64,000 bases of DNA from JADJPO01 sp963724535 (GCA_963724535.1 CAVRVD010000023.1:1-64000); one strand, 5' to 3'; positions 1 through 9,405 are shown, numbered from the stretch's first letter. Notes: generated from the sequence alone by a model not told the origin. Program-made: numbers and translations.

Positions 1-585
1 CATGCATACCCAGGACGACACGGCCCAGCTGATCCTGGACGGTGGCGGCGACTACGCCCTGACCGTGAAAGCGAACCGCCCCAAGCTGTTGGCCGTGCTC
101 AAGGCCTTGCCGTGGAAGCAGGTCCAGTAGGCCTTCGGCCCACCGACACCTCCCGGGGCCGGCGGATCACCCGCACCATCAAGGTCCTCCAAGCGCCCAC
201 CGACCTGCCCGACTGGGCCGGCTTCCCCGGCGCCGCCCAGGTCGCCCAGATCCGCCGCACCCGCATCACCAAGACCAAGACCGGGGGCAGGAAGAAGACC
301 GTCGAGGTCGTCTACGTGATCACCTCCGCCGACCACCAGACGGCACCGCCACGGGTGCTGGCGGCCTGGGTGCAACATCATTGGCGGATTGTAGGCTCTG
401 CACTGGCTGCGCGATATGGACTACGACGAGGATCGATCCCAGATCCGCACCGGCACCGGCCCCGAGGCCATGGCCACGCTGAGAAACGCCTCGATCGCCT
501 GCTCCGCCTCGCCGGCGCCAAGAACATCGCCGCCGCCCTACGCCACCACCAAGCCCACCCCGACAAGATCATCACACTGCTCTGA
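1..585 (+). pseudogene. Decayed ISAs1-type transposase, 5' part outside window
   Basis: The sequence encodes the C-terminal half of an ISAs1/IS4-like DDE transposase, but in pieces. Positions 2-130 read MHTQ...YALTVKANRP and stop at a TAG. From about 112 the next frame gives RTIKVL, a cationic stretch and VYVITS...HHW. Around 395-500 the frame switches again to give DMDYDEDRSQIRTGTGP and MATLRN, and the last part (LLRLAGAKNIAAALRHH, ending TGA at 583-585) is back in the second frame. At least three frameshifts are needed to rebuild one protein, so it cannot be functional. The RTGTGP block and the C-terminal NIAAALRHH block are typical of this family. The rest of the element lies left of the window. 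Confidence 0.85.
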
Positions 586-891
586 CCAGCTGAAACACGA
601 CAATGACGGGACCATGATCAAGCCGATCTGATGGCACTTTCCCGTCTGGCGCGTTTCGGCCACCCCGGCGGTGCGAGACCCCGTCGGAGGGGTCCACGCC
701 ACCCCGACGCCGAGGCCGATTTCTACGTCTACGTCCTGCGGCGCGGCCACGGGGAACGGACGCACGACAGGGCGATCGTCCGGCATCACTGGTTCTCGTC
801 GGCTGGCTGGGCGGCTGAGCCCACCGAGGGTGGTCGATCGGACCCACTCGACGTCCAGCAAACTCCCAGGAACGGCGGGCATACTTCCCAG
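586..891. other. Intergenic, no gene seen
   Basis: About 300 bp between the transposase remnant and the response regulator. An open frame from 631 runs through into the regulator, but its translation before 892 has no recognisable domain and the family's normal N-terminus begins at 892. I see no terminal inverted repeat that would clearly mark the insertion-sequence end. Confidence 0.5.
880..885 (+). promoter_or_regulatory. Putative -10 hexamer of a leaderless promoter
   Basis: CATACT ends 6 nt before the GTG at 892, and no Shine-Dalgarno sequence precedes that GTG. The spacing would put the transcription start on or next to the start codon. This is inference from spacing only. Confidence 0.4.
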
Positions 892-1599
892 GTGAGCACG
901 ACAGCGCCCGAGGCCCGCCTGCTCGTGGTCGACGACGAGCCGAACATCCGAGAGCTGCTCACCGCGAGCCTGCGCTTCGCCGGGTTCGAGGTCTTCGCTG
1001 CGGCCGACGGGGCCGAGGCGCTGCGCCTGGCCGAGAAGCACTCCCCCGACCTCGTCGTCCTCGACGTCATGCTGCCCGACCTGGACGGGTTCACCGTCAC
1101 CCGCAAGCTGCGTGAACGCGGCCGGGAGATGCCGATCCTGTTCCTCACCGCCCGCGACGACACCAGCGACAAGGTGACCGGCCTGACTGTCGGCGGGGAC
1201 GACTACGTCACCAAGCCGTTCAGCCTGGAGGAGGTGGTCGCCCGGATCCGCGCCGTGTTGCGGCGCAGTGGGGCCGCCTCGTTGCCGGACTCGGGGCGGC
1301 TGGTCTTCCACGACCTCGAGCTCGACGAGGACTCCCACGAGGTGCGGCGCGCCGGACGGCTGGTCGAGCTGTCCCCCACCGAGTTCAAACTGCTGCGCTA
1401 CCTGATGCTCAACCCCAACCGGGTGCTGTCCAAGGCACAGATCCTCGACCACGTCTGGGCCTACGACTTCAACGGCGACGCGGGCATCGTCGAGTCCTAC
1501 ATCTCCTACCTGCGACGCAAGATCGACGCCGAGGACCTGGCGCTGATCCACACCAAGCGCGGCGTCGGTTACGTGCTGCGGCTGCCACCGGAAGCCTGA
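892..1599 (+). CDS. OmpR/PhoB-family response regulator, PhoP-like
   Basis: Response regulator of 235 residues, the usual length for the OmpR class. The receiver domain (about 9-120) has the acidic pair D14/D15, the phospho-acceptor D58 in VVLDVMLPD, T86 in FLTARD and K108 in YVTKPF. The C-terminal winged helix (about 135-232) has SPTEFKLLRYL, RVLSKAQILDHVW and SYLRRKID. The wording is very close to mycobacterial PhoP and TrcR. The GTG at 892 is chosen because the normal N-terminus begins there. The kinase gene follows after 8 nt, so the two are one operon and likely partners. The target genes cannot be told from the sequence; the secreted deacetylase and HtrA downstream would fit envelope stress. 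Sure about the class, less about PhoP orthology. Confidence 0.92.
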   Translation: MSTTAPEARLLVVDDEPNIRELLTASLRFAGFEVFAAADGAEALRLAEKHSPDLVVLDVMLPDLDGFTVTRKLRERGREMPILFLTARDDTSDKVTGLTVGGDDYVTKPFSLEEVVARIRAVLRRSGAASLPDSGRLVFHDLELDEDSHEVRRAGRLVELSPTEFKLLRYLMLNPNRVLSKAQILDHVWAYDFNGDAGIVESYISYLRRKIDAEDLALIHTKRGVGYVLRLPPEA

Positions 1600-1607
1600 G
1601 CGAGGCG

Positions 1608-3125
1608 ATGACCGCGTTGCGGACCCGGTGGACCGCTCTGCCGCTGCGCACCCGGCTGGTGGCCATCCTGCTGGCCCTGCTCCTGGCTGCCCTGGCCGTC
1701 ACCGGGTTCGCCGTGCAGCGGGTGCTCAGCGCCTACCTGGTCGACCAGATCGACCGCGAGCTGGTCCGCACGGCTCGGCTGACCCGGGACGACGCGTCGA
1801 TCCGGGAGCTGCTCGGCCAGTCCGACCGACGACGGTTCCCCTCCCCGTTCGTCGTGCTGCTGAGCGTCGACGGCGACCGCTCGGTGGTCGTCCCGGGACT
1901 CGGTCGCGACCGCAACGATCTCCCCACCTTTCCCACGATCACGTCCGAGCAGGCCGCCGGGCGCGACGGCACTGCCTACGGGATGCGCGCCGACGACGGG
2001 AGCCACTGGCGAGCAACCAGTTTCGCCGTGCTGTGGCCCGCCGGCAGCGGACCCGCGCCCGGAACCGTGACGATCCTCGACAGCATGGACCGCGTCGAGG
2101 ACGCGGTCGGGCGACTGCAACTGGTCATGTTGCTGATCGGTGCGGCGGTCCTGTCCGCCTGTGGGCTGTTCGGCTGGCAGGCGATCCGGCGCGCCTTCGC
2201 CCCGCTCGAGGAGGTCGAAGAGGTCGCCGCCACGATCGCCATGGGTGACCTGTCCCGTCGGGTGCCGGAGCGCCCGGCGACCACCGAGGTGGGCAGCCTG
2301 ACCGCCTCGCTGAACGCCATGCTCACCCAGATCGAGTCGGCCTTCCGCGACCGGGAGGCCTCCGAGGCCCGCACCCGCCGGTTCGCCGCTGACGCCTCCC
2401 ACGAGCTGCGCACCCCGCTGGCCTCGGTGCGCGGCTACGCCGAGCTGTACCGGCAGGGCGCCGTCCCGCCGGAGGAGATCGGGCGGACCATGCGCCGGAT
2501 CGAGGACGAGGCCACACGGATGGGCGGCCTCGTCGAGGACCTGCTGCTGCTGGCCCGCCTCGACGAGCAGCGCCCGGTCCGCTCCGAACCGGTCGACCTC
2601 GCAGTGCTGGCCGGTGACGCGGTCCACGACGTCCGGGCCCTGGACCCCGAGCGCGCTGTCCGGCTGATCGGCCTGAACGGCTCCACGGACCCGGCACCGG
2701 CGCCGGTGCTGGGCGACGAGGACCGGCTACGCCAGGTCGTCGCGAACCTGGTCGGCAACGCCGTCCGGCATACCCCAGCCGGTTCACCGATCGAGGTGGC
2801 CGTCGGCACTCTCGACGCGGTCCGCCGGGACGGTCCGGACGGCGCGGTCGGCCGGGACGCGGTGCTCGAGGTCCGCGACCACGGCACCGGCCTGGCACCT
2901 GAGCACGCCGAGAGGGTGTTCGAACGCTTCTACCGGGTCGATGCCTCCCGCAGGCGCGGCACCGGCGGCGGCTCCGGGCTGGGGCTGTCGATCGTGGCTG
3001 CGGTGGCGGCTGCGCACGGCGGCACAGCTTCGGTGCAGCCCACGCGGGGCGGGGGCGCGACCTTCGTCGTCCGACTGCCCGCCCGCCGCGCCGAGCAGGT
3101 TCCGCCACCGCTGCCGATCTCCTGA
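1608..3125 (+). CDS. Two-component sensor histidine kinase
   Basis: Membrane sensor kinase of 505 residues, the partner of the regulator 8 nt upstream. A first membrane segment lies at about residues 17-38. An extracellular sensor region follows (to about 165), then a second membrane segment (about 172-190, LVMLLIGAAVLSACGLFGW) and a HAMP linker. The HisKA helix has the phospho-acceptor His265 in SHELRTPL. The HATPase domain shows the N box around residue 380 (NLVGNAVRHTP), the G1 box DHGTGL, the F box ERFYR and the G2 box GGSGLGLSIV. GCGAGG sits a few nucleotides before the ATG. By analogy with PhoR/TrcS it should autophosphorylate and pass phosphate to D58 of the regulator. The signal is unknown. 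Confidence 0.93.
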   Translation: MTALRTRWTALPLRTRLVAILLALLLAALAVTGFAVQRVLSAYLVDQIDRELVRTARLTRDDASIRELLGQSDRRRFPSPFVVLLSVDGDRSVVVPGLGRDRNDLPTFPTITSEQAAGRDGTAYGMRADDGSHWRATSFAVLWPAGSGPAPGTVTILDSMDRVEDAVGRLQLVMLLIGAAVLSACGLFGWQAIRRAFAPLEEVEEVAATIAMGDLSRRVPERPATTEVGSLTASLNAMLTQIESAFRDREASEARTRRFAADASHELRTPLASVRGYAELYRQGAVPPEEIGRTMRRIEDEATRMGGLVEDLLLLARLDEQRPVRSEPVDLAVLAGDAVHDVRALDPERAVRLIGLNGSTDPAPAPVLGDEDRLRQVVANLVGNAVRHTPAGSPIEVAVGTLDAVRRDGPDGAVGRDAVLEVRDHGTGLAPEHAERVFERFYRVDASRRRGTGGGSGLGLSIVAAVAAAHGGTASVQPTRGGGATFVVRLPARRAEQVPPPLPIS

Positions 3126-3296
3126 CCCGTTCGGCCTTACCGCTCACCCAGTCCGACCAGGGCGGCTAGGCCGTCACGGTGAGAGCACTCTGCGCTACTA
3201 CCTCCGTCACTCAGCGCCCCCCATTCTGAGGTTGCCGTCACTCGTTGTCACCGATTCGGTCATCCAGCACCCGGCGGCCACTGTTGGTGACCGCGG

Positions 3297-4151
3297 GTGG
3301 TCAGGATGCGCAGTGCAGGGAAGCTGTCCGTCACGGTGGCTCCAGGTCGGTTCACCCGAACCGTGCGCCGCCGGACCGGCCTGACTCTCACCCTGGTTGT
3401 GGCGACGCTCGCCGCGACCCTCACCCCGGCCACCGGCGCCCAGGCCGCCTCGTGCCCGGCTCCGAGGACCTCGGCGGTCTACGCCTCGCCCGGCTCGGGC
3501 AAGACGGTCGCGCTGACCTTCGACGACGGGCCGGGACCGGAGACCACGAAGGTGCTGGCCATCCTCAAGCGATACAACGTGCGCGCGACCTTCTTCGTGG
3601 TCGGGCGGAACGTCTCGACCAACCCCGCCGTGCTGCGTCGGGTCGCCGCCGACGGGCACCTGGTCGCCAACCACTCCTACTCGCACGTGTCGTTCGCGAC
3701 CCTGAGCCACGCTCAGCAGGTCCGCCAGCTGGACGCCGCGTCCGACGTCATCGCCGCGACCGTGCGGACCCGGCCGTGCTGGTTCCGCCCGCCCTACGGG
3801 GCGATGAGCTCCTCGACGGTCTCCGCCGCGCGATCACAGGGGCTGAGCACCGCACTGTGGAACGTCGACACCCGGGACTGGGCGGCCAGCACGAGGTTGA
3901 ACTCGACCGACTACCTGGCGATCCGGGCCCGGGCCCGGGCCGGCACGAGGCTGACCCACCCGATGGTGCTGTTCCACGACGGCGGCGCGAGCCGGCCGAA
4001 CATGCTGCACGAGCTGCCCGGGATCATCACCTGGTACCGCAACCACGGCTACCGTTTCGTCGGCCTGGACGGCCAGGAGGTGCGGCACAGCAGCACCTGC
4101 GACTTCTTCGGCCGCAGGCTCACCACAGTGCAGAACGCCCCCTGCCGCTGA
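3297..4151 (+). CDS. Secreted polysaccharide deacetylase (NodB/CE4 family)
   Basis: Secreted metal-dependent deacetylase of 284 residues that should remove acetyl groups from an amino-sugar polymer such as peptidoglycan or chitin. The N-terminus is basic and followed by a hydrophobic stretch (about 27-47) ending ATGAQA, a plausible signal peptidase I site. All five CE4 motifs are present: TFDDGPG (about 75-81, catalytic base and metal Asp), NHSYSH (metal histidines), RPPYGA, the NVDTRDW block, and LFHDGG with the last catalytic His. The start may be GTG 3297 (GGTGA upstream) or ATG 3306. It stands alone between the sensor kinase and a repeat array. The natural substrate cannot be told. Confidence 0.92.
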   Translation: MVRMRSAGKLSVTVAPGRFTRTVRRRTGLTLTLVVATLAATLTPATGAQAASCPAPRTSAVYASPGSGKTVALTFDDGPGPETTKVLAILKRYNVRATFFVVGRNVSTNPAVLRRVAADGHLVANHSYSHVSFATLSHAQQVRQLDAASDVIAATVRTRPCWFRPPYGAMSSSTVSAARSQGLSTALWNVDTRDWAASTRLNSTDYLAIRARARAGTRLTHPMVLFHDGGASRPNMLHELPGIITWYRNHGYRFVGLDGQEVRHSSTCDFFGRRLTTVQNAPCR

Positions 4152-4200
4152 GGCCAAACCTGGGACCAAGTGGGCACCGCCCCGGGCCTGGTCGCCCTAT

Positions 4201-4409
4201 GTGAAGATCAGCGTGCACGTGCCCGGCTGCCATAACGACCACGCCCACCCACAGTGATCTCCACAGCCACCGTGAAGATCAGCGTGCACGTGCCCGGCTG
4301 CCATAACGACCACGCCCACCCACAGTGATCTCCACAGCCACCGTGAAGATCAGCGTGCACGTGCCCGGCTGCCATAACGACCACATCCACCCACGGTGAT
4401 CTCCACCAC
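4201..4409. repeat. Tandem array of three 71-bp palindromic intergenic repeats
   Basis: Units begin at 4201, 4272 and 4343, each with GTGAAGATCAGCGTGCACG. The first two are identical over 71 bp; the third diverges at its end. Each unit carries CCATAACGACCAC in its middle and ends with CACAGTGATCTCCAC, which is nearly the reverse complement of its start, so each can fold on itself or with its neighbour. The same family recurs at 18064-18260 with 70-71 bp spacing. It lies between the deacetylase and HtrA genes. There are no unique spacers, so it is not CRISPR. It could be a BIME-like dispersed palindrome, a terminator array or a protein-binding array. Confidence 0.9.
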
Positions 4410-4490
4410 ACCACACCGCCCGGGTCGGCTCCCAGGAAACTCCCAGCAGCGGCCAAGGCTCCGCTCAGCGCCGTCTTGTCTGATGGAGCC

Positions 4491-5843
4491 ATGACCCAGA
4501 CCACCACCTCCCCATCGGGCCCGGCCGGTGGCCACTCCAGCGACCCGGGCCGCCCCACCCCCCAGCCCGACTCCGCCGCCGCGCCCCACCCGTCCGCGCT
4601 GCCGTACCCCGAGCAGCCTGCCGGCGGGCCGGTCCCCCCTCCCCTCCCCCCGGCCGGCATCCCGCCGACCGACGCGGACCGTCCCACGCCCACGGCGCCC
4701 GAGCGACGTCCGACCTGGCGGGGCGTGATTGCCGTCGGCGCCGGCGCGGCGGTGCTGTCCAGCCTCCTCACCGCCGGCCTGACGAGTACGGTGCGCGGAG
4801 ACACGACCGCTGCCCCGTCCAGCGCCGCCGCGGCCGCACCGCAGCAGAGCGCCCCCCCAGTGGTGACCGACACCGCCACGCAGCCGGACTGGGTGGCGGT
4901 CGCCGCCGCCGTCGAGCCGAGCGTGGTCTCGGTCCAGCTGAACGGACCGCGTGGACCGCTCGGGGAGGGCTCGGGCGTCGTCCTGGACGACCAGGGCCAT
5001 GTCCTGACCAACAACCACGTCGTGGCGGCCGCCGGCAGCGGCGCCGAGATCTCCATCGTGCTCTCCGACGGACGCAGCTACGCGGCGACCGTCGTCGGAA
5101 CCGACCCGTCGACGGACCTGGCCGTCATCGACATCGGGACCCCGCCGAGCGACCTCAAGCCGGCCACCTTCGGCGACTCCGAGGCGGTCCGGGTCGGCGA
5201 CCCGGTGATGGCTCTGGGCAACCCGCTGGGTCTGTCCGACACAGTGACCACAGGCATCGTCAGCGCCCTGGACCGACCGGTCACCACCAGCGGCGAGCAG
5301 CAGAACCAGTTCGGCGGCACGCGCAGCGAGCCAGTCGTGACCAACGCGATCCAGACCGACGCCGCCGTCAACCCCGGCAACAGCGGTGGTGCCCTGGTCG
5401 ACGGCCAGGGCCGGGTGATCGGCATCACCTCCTCCATCGCCTCGCTCGGCTCCTCGCTCGGCGGCTCGGCCGGCAGCATCGGGCTCGGCTTCGCCATCCC
5501 GGCCAACGAGGCGATGACCGTCGCCTCGGAACTGATGGACAACGGCACGGTGCAGCACGCCTACCTGGGCGTCGGCCTCACCGATGGCGTGGTCCAGACC
5601 GACAGCGCGCAGCGCCGCGCCGCCCTGGTCGCCGAGGTGTCGCCGGACACGCCGGCCGCCACGGCGGGGCTACGCGCCGATGACGCCGTGATCGCGCTGA
5701 ACGGCGAGCCGCTGGACGGCGCCGAGTCCCTGATCGCGCGGGTGCGGGCCGCCCGGCCCGGCGAACAGGTCACCCTGACCGTGGTGCGCGACGGGAACAC
5801 CCAGCAGATCGCGGTCACCCTGGCGGTGCGTCCCACCGGCTGA
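4491..5843 (+). CDS. HtrA/DegP-like serine protease with one PDZ domain
   Basis: Membrane-anchored trypsin-like protease of 450 residues, similar in layout to mycobacterial PepD/HtrA. A Pro-rich cytoplasmic N-terminus (about 75 residues) is followed by a membrane segment (about 82-105), an Ala/Ser/Gln-rich linker and the protease domain. The triad is His176 (TNNHVV), Asp209 (STDLAVIDI) and Ser298 (NPGNSGGAL). One PDZ domain occupies about residues 355-447 (AYLGVGL ... AGLRADDAVIALNG). The ATG at 4491 is preferred over the TTG at 4476 because GGAG lies 5 nt before it. The likely role is quality control of exported proteins. A strong hairpin follows the stop. Confidence 0.95.
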   Translation: MTQTTTSPSGPAGGHSSDPGRPTPQPDSAAAPHPSALPYPEQPAGGPVPPPLPPAGIPPTDADRPTPTAPERRPTWRGVIAVGAGAAVLSSLLTAGLTSTVRGDTTAAPSSAAAAAPQQSAPPVVTDTATQPDWVAVAAAVEPSVVSVQLNGPRGPLGEGSGVVLDDQGHVLTNNHVVAAAGSGAEISIVLSDGRSYAATVVGTDPSTDLAVIDIGTPPSDLKPATFGDSEAVRVGDPVMALGNPLGLSDTVTTGIVSALDRPVTTSGEQQNQFGGTRSEPVVTNAIQTDAAVNPGNSGGALVDGQGRVIGITSSIASLGSSLGGSAGSIGLGFAIPANEAMTVASELMDNGTVQHAYLGVGLTDGVVQTDSAQRRAALVAEVSPDTPAATAGLRADDAVIALNGEPLDGAESLIARVRAARPGEQVTLTVVRDGNTQQIAVTLAVRPTG

Positions 5844-5869
5844 CCCCTGTTCCCAGCCCGGGACCACCA

Positions 5870-5909
5870 GGCCCCGCGCGCGGACTTCCACAAGTCCGTG
5901 CGCGGGGCC
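5870..5909 (+). terminator. Terminator hairpin after the HtrA gene
   Basis: GGCCCCGCGCGCGGACTT pairs with AAGTCCGTGCGCGGGGCC across a 4-nt loop (one mismatch). It starts 27 nt after the HtrA stop and is followed by CTCTTGT, a weak T-rich tail. Confidence 0.8.
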
Positions 5910-5998
5910 ACTCTTGTCGGTTGGAGGATGTATCACCGGCGTGGTCGCCTCCTCCATCAGGTGAGCGCCGGCCGTGGGAGCCGGGCAGGGAGGTCAGG

Positions 5999-7510
5999 AT
6001 GACCAGCACCACCGTGGCACCGCAGGGCACCGAGACCGCCGAACGCGGCGGCGCCAGGGCCAGGCGGGACGCCTTCTTCGACACCGACATGACCATGGTC
6101 GAGGTGACCGGCTGGCCGGACCACCTGGTCCGGCCCAGCGAACCGATCAGGCAATGGGTGCGCGCCCCCGACGGCGCCCGGCTCCGGCTGGCGGCGATCT
6201 CCGCCGGGGACGCGCGGCACCTGCCGCCGACCGACTCGGCGCAGCTCGACACCGCGGGATTCGCGCTGCGACACAGCGGCAACCGGACGTTGTCGGCGCC
6301 GAAGCGGTCCTGGAAGGTCGACCTGGAGGTGGGCGAGGACCGGATCGCCGGGATGGAGACGTTGAACCTCAAGTCGATGTACAACGACGCCTCCCAGATG
6401 CGTGAGTCACTGGCCTGGAACGCGTTCCGAGTCGCCGGGGTGGTGGCCTCACGGCACAGCTACGCACGGCTGGGGATCAACGGGCGCTACCTGGGGCTGT
6501 TCGCCCTGATCGAGCAGGTCGACCGCTCGTTCCTGCGCAGCCACTTCCCCGGGCCGGTGCGCGGCAACCTCTACAAGATGTACTGCGGCAGCCTCGGCCC
6601 GGCGACCCTGGAGCATCGCGTCGGACCCGACGGCGACGACAGCGGCCGGCAGTACATCAGCCCGGACCCGGCGGACCAGACCTATCGCCTGGTGGGCTCG
6701 TGGTCGGATCATCCCGGCGCGGAGACCTACGACGACCTGGCCCACCTCGTCCGAGTGGTCGACGCGAGCGGGATCCCGGGCGGACCGGAGCGGTTCGACA
6801 CCGACGCCTACGCCGACGCCGTGACCGGGGTGTTCGACGTCCAGGCCTTCCTGCGCTGGGCGGCGGTCAACGTCCTGGCCGGCTCCTGGGACAACTACTT
6901 CGCCACCCCGGCCAACTACTACCTGTACAACCACGGTCGCCCAGGCGGCTCACCCGTCGACGACCCGTACTTCACCTTCATCCCGTGGGACTACGACAAC
7001 AGCTTCGGCATCGACTACTTCGGGGTGTCCTGGCAGTACACCGACCTGCTCGACTGGCCGGCCAGCACCGGCCCGTACTGGCGTTTCAACGGCTCGAACA
7101 GCGACAAGCGCACCGCAATCCCCTTGATGCAGAACGTGTTGCGCAACACCGAGCTGCGCCGCTCCTACCTCGACACGCTCGAGATGCTGCTGGCAGACAC
7201 CTTCGCCCCCGCGAAGGTCGACGCCATGATCGGCCTGGACGGCGGCGGGTTGTGGCAGCGGGTGGCGACCGGTGCCTACCTCGAGTCGGACACCCCGCAC
7301 GGCCAGCCCTTCACCGGGCGCCAGTACACCAACGACGAGGTCTACCAGAACGCCCACCGTCAACACGAGCTGCGCCACGGTGACACCTTCGTCCTCGGCA
7401 TCCATCACTACCTGCGGATGCGACACGACCGGGCGCGCCAGCAGCTGGCGGCGGCCCGACGTGCCGAGACCGGCGGAGTCGGCGGTGCGGGCGGCACCGG
7501 ACCGGCCTGA
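5999..7510 (+). CDS. CotH-family protein kinase-like protein
   Basis: Protein of 503 residues with the CotH kinase-like fold. Recognisable blocks are SWKVDLEVG and LNLKSMYNDASQMRESLAW (about 100-140), then ARLGINGRYLGLFALIEQVD, then NVLAGSWDNYF...NYYLYN and FIPWDYDNSFG (about 285-340), which hold the acidic and Asn residues expected for metal and ATP binding. Bacillus CotH phosphorylates spore-coat proteins; actinobacterial homologues are mostly uncharacterised. No signal peptide is visible, so it may be cytoplasmic. AGGGAGG lies 7 nt before the ATG. The next genes follow with a 16-nt gap and then overlaps, so the four genes to 10078 look like one transcript. No VTC polyphosphate-polymerase gene, a frequent partner elsewhere, is nearby. 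Confidence 0.88.
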   Translation: MTSTTVAPQGTETAERGGARARRDAFFDTDMTMVEVTGWPDHLVRPSEPIRQWVRAPDGARLRLAAISAGDARHLPPTDSAQLDTAGFALRHSGNRTLSAPKRSWKVDLEVGEDRIAGMETLNLKSMYNDASQMRESLAWNAFRVAGVVASRHSYARLGINGRYLGLFALIEQVDRSFLRSHFPGPVRGNLYKMYCGSLGPATLEHRVGPDGDDSGRQYISPDPADQTYRLVGSWSDHPGAETYDDLAHLVRVVDASGIPGGPERFDTDAYADAVTGVFDVQAFLRWAAVNVLAGSWDNYFATPANYYLYNHGRPGGSPVDDPYFTFIPWDYDNSFGIDYFGVSWQYTDLLDWPASTGPYWRFNGSNSDKRTAIPLMQNVLRNTELRRSYLDTLEMLLADTFAPAKVDAMIGLDGGGLWQRVATGAYLESDTPHGQPFTGRQYTNDEVYQNAHRQHELRHGDTFVLGIHHYLRMRHDRARQQLAAARRAETGGVGGAGGTGPA

Positions 7511-7526
7511 TCGGCGGCGGACGGCG

Positions 7527-8357
7527 ATGGAGGTGACCCGGGTGCTGCGTGAGGCCAAGCTGTCCGACCTGCTGCCCGAGAGCGGCAACCGGCTCGAGGC
7601 CAGCGGTGTCGTACACGCCGACGGTCGGCTGGTGGTGGTCTTCGACAACATGCCGGACATCGCCCGTCTCGACCCAAGCCTGGTGCCCGGTCATCCCGGC
7701 ACCGACCTGGTGCCGCGGTTGCAGGCGGCTGCCGAGCACGCAGGCTACGAGGGCATCGCCAGCGACGGCCAGCGGTACTTCGCCGTGGTCGAGTCGGCGC
7801 CGCACCCGGACGGCCGGTTCCGCCCCTGGATCCACGAGCTGGACGGCGACCTACGTCCGGTGCGCTGGAGCATCGTGGACGTGCCGGTCGAGCGGTCGAA
7901 CAAGGGCCTGGAAGGGTTGTGCTGTGTGCGCCGGCACGGCCGCACTCATCTGCTGGCACTGCATGAGCCCGCCCACGGCGGCGGACGCGTCGAGGTGCTC
8001 GCCGAGCATGACAGCGGTGGCTGGCGGGTCGTGGACACCATGCGGCTGCCGGACGTCGGCCTCGCCGACTGCAGCGGGATCGCGGTGCGCGACCGGCGGA
8101 TCGCGGTGGTGTCGCAGCGGTCCTCGGCGCTGTGGGTCGGCGTGCTGGCCGAAACGGCCTGGCAGGTGGTCGGGGCCGGAACCGTGTACCGCTTCCCGCG
8201 CAGCCGGCGGGTCCGCTACGACGCCGTCGAAGGGGTGACCTGGCTGGACGACGCCACCCTGGCCCTGGTCTCAGACCGCAGCAGGCGGCGCCGTTCGGCC
8301 CGGCGGCGCCGGGTCGAGCAGTCCGTCCACGTGGTGAGGCTGCCCGATGTCGGCTGA
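7527..8357 (+). CDS. Beta-propeller-like protein (SdiA-regulated/YjiK-like), function unknown
   Basis: Protein of 276 residues, 16 nt downstream of cotH and overlapping the next gene by 11 nt. It has repeated strand-rich blocks of the form ASGVV...LVVVFDN, YEGIASDGQRYFAVVES, KGLEGLC, DCSGIAV...IAVVSQRS and VEGVTWLDDATLALVSD. Alternating EGI/EGV/SGI motifs with an acidic strand end are typical of six-bladed propellers of the SdiA-regulated and esterase-like phytase type. No signal peptide is present. The basic C-terminus (RRRRSARRRR) is odd. Function unknown; tight linkage suggests it works with CotH. The ATG at 7527 lacks a clear ribosome binding site. Confidence 0.7.
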   Translation: MEVTRVLREAKLSDLLPESGNRLEASGVVHADGRLVVVFDNMPDIARLDPSLVPGHPGTDLVPRLQAAAEHAGYEGIASDGQRYFAVVESAPHPDGRFRPWIHELDGDLRPVRWSIVDVPVERSNKGLEGLCCVRRHGRTHLLALHEPAHGGGRVEVLAEHDSGGWRVVDTMRLPDVGLADCSGIAVRDRRIAVVSQRSSALWVGVLAETAWQVVGAGTVYRFPRSRRVRYDAVEGVTWLDDATLALVSDRSRRRRSARRRRVEQSVHVVRLPDVG

Positions 8358-9405
8358 GGCCGGCGGCGACGCCGTCCCCCTGCGCGCGCTGTTCGGGCGG
8401 CGCGTGGCCGGGGACGACGCGTTGCTGGCTTTGGCCCGGCTGCGGTTCGAGCAGTCCGCGCTGGCCGCAGAGACCTACGCCGGCTCGAGCGAGGAACTGG
8501 ACCGGATGCTCGCCTGGACGCCACAGGCGGCAGCCACGCCGATGGTCCACCTGCCGCGGGACCTCGACCTGCTGGACCCGGCCGGAGCGGACCGGGTCGA
8601 GGCACTGGTCCGTCATGCGGGCAGTCGGGTGAGCGGCTTCGTCGTCCACGACCGGCGGCACTTCCCGCACCGGCTCGAGGCGGTGCGGCAGGTCGCCGCC
8701 GGGCTGGACGCCGTCCTGGTCGAGTCGGGGCCGGCGCGGCTGTTCCTCGAATACGCGGTCGGCCTGCTCCCGGAGGAGTTCCTTTCGGTGGGCGAGCAGC
8801 TGACCGGCACCGAGCGGGTCGGGCTGTGCCTGGACACCGGTCACGTCGGCATCCGCCAGGCCCGGCGTCACTTCGCCCGCCACCACGTCGACGACACCTC
8901 ACGGCCCGACCTGGCCGAGCTGACCGTGACCGACCGACGGCTGCCCGACCTGATCGGCGAGGTCCAGGAGGCGGTGGCCGGCGGCAGGGCCGACCTGCTC
9001 GACCTGGTGGCCGGCGTCGGTGGCCTCGGCCTGCCCGTTCACGCCCACCTGCATGACGGACACCCACTGGTCGGCGGCCTGGCCGACCATTTCTCGTTCC
9101 TGACCCGGCTGCCGCTGCCGTTCACCCATGACGGCCGCGCCGGGCTGGACGGCATGTTCGGCGTGCCCGGCCTCGTCGCCATCCTCGACGCTCTGCGGCA
9201 CGCCGCGCCCGGCCGGTGTTCGCTGACCCTGGAGATCCACCAGTGGCAGGGCCGGTTGCCTTTGGGGGACGCCACCGGACTGTTCGGGCACTGGCAGGAC
9301 CTGACCAACGCCGAACGGACCAATGCCTGGTTGGCCGTGCTGGCCGACAACGCCGCCATCACCCGGGCCGCCCTATCGTGGTCCGATGGGCGGCTCGGCG
9401 GCTGA
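8347..9405 (+). CDS. Sugar-isomerase-like TIM-barrel protein
   Basis: Protein of 352 residues starting inside the 3' end of the previous gene (11-nt overlap). The pattern FLEYAVGL, GLCLDTGHVGIRQARRHF, HAHLHDGHPL and SLTLEIHQ matches the metal-binding strand ends of the AP-endonuclease-2/xylose-isomerase-like fold (Glu, Asp-x-x-His, His-x-His/Asp, Glu). The first third (LRFEQSALAAETYAGSSEELDRML) is not familiar. Such proteins are usually sugar epimerases, isomerases or metal-dependent lyases; the substrate cannot be read off. It overlaps the HD phosphohydrolase gene downstream by 20 nt if that gene starts at 9386. Confidence 0.7.
   Translation: MSAEAGGDAVPLRALFGRRVAGDDALLALARLRFEQSALAAETYAGSSEELDRMLAWTPQAAATPMVHLPRDLDLLDPAGADRVEALVRHAGSRVSGFVVHDRRHFPHRLEAVRQVAAGLDAVLVESGPARLFLEYAVGLLPEEFLSVGEQLTGTERVGLCLDTGHVGIRQARRHFARHHVDDTSRPDLAELTVTDRRLPDLIGEVQEAVAGGRADLLDLVAGVGGLGLPVHAHLHDGHPLVGGLADHFSFLTRLPLPFTHDGRAGLDGMFGVPGLVAILDALRHAAPGRCSLTLEIHQWQGRLPLGDATGLFGHWQDLTNAERTNAWLAVLADNAAITRAALSWSDGRLGG

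Noticed and set aside
4201..4409. CRISPR array
   Set aside because: Units follow each other without unique spacers, the 71-bp unit itself is palindromic, and no cas genes are in the window.
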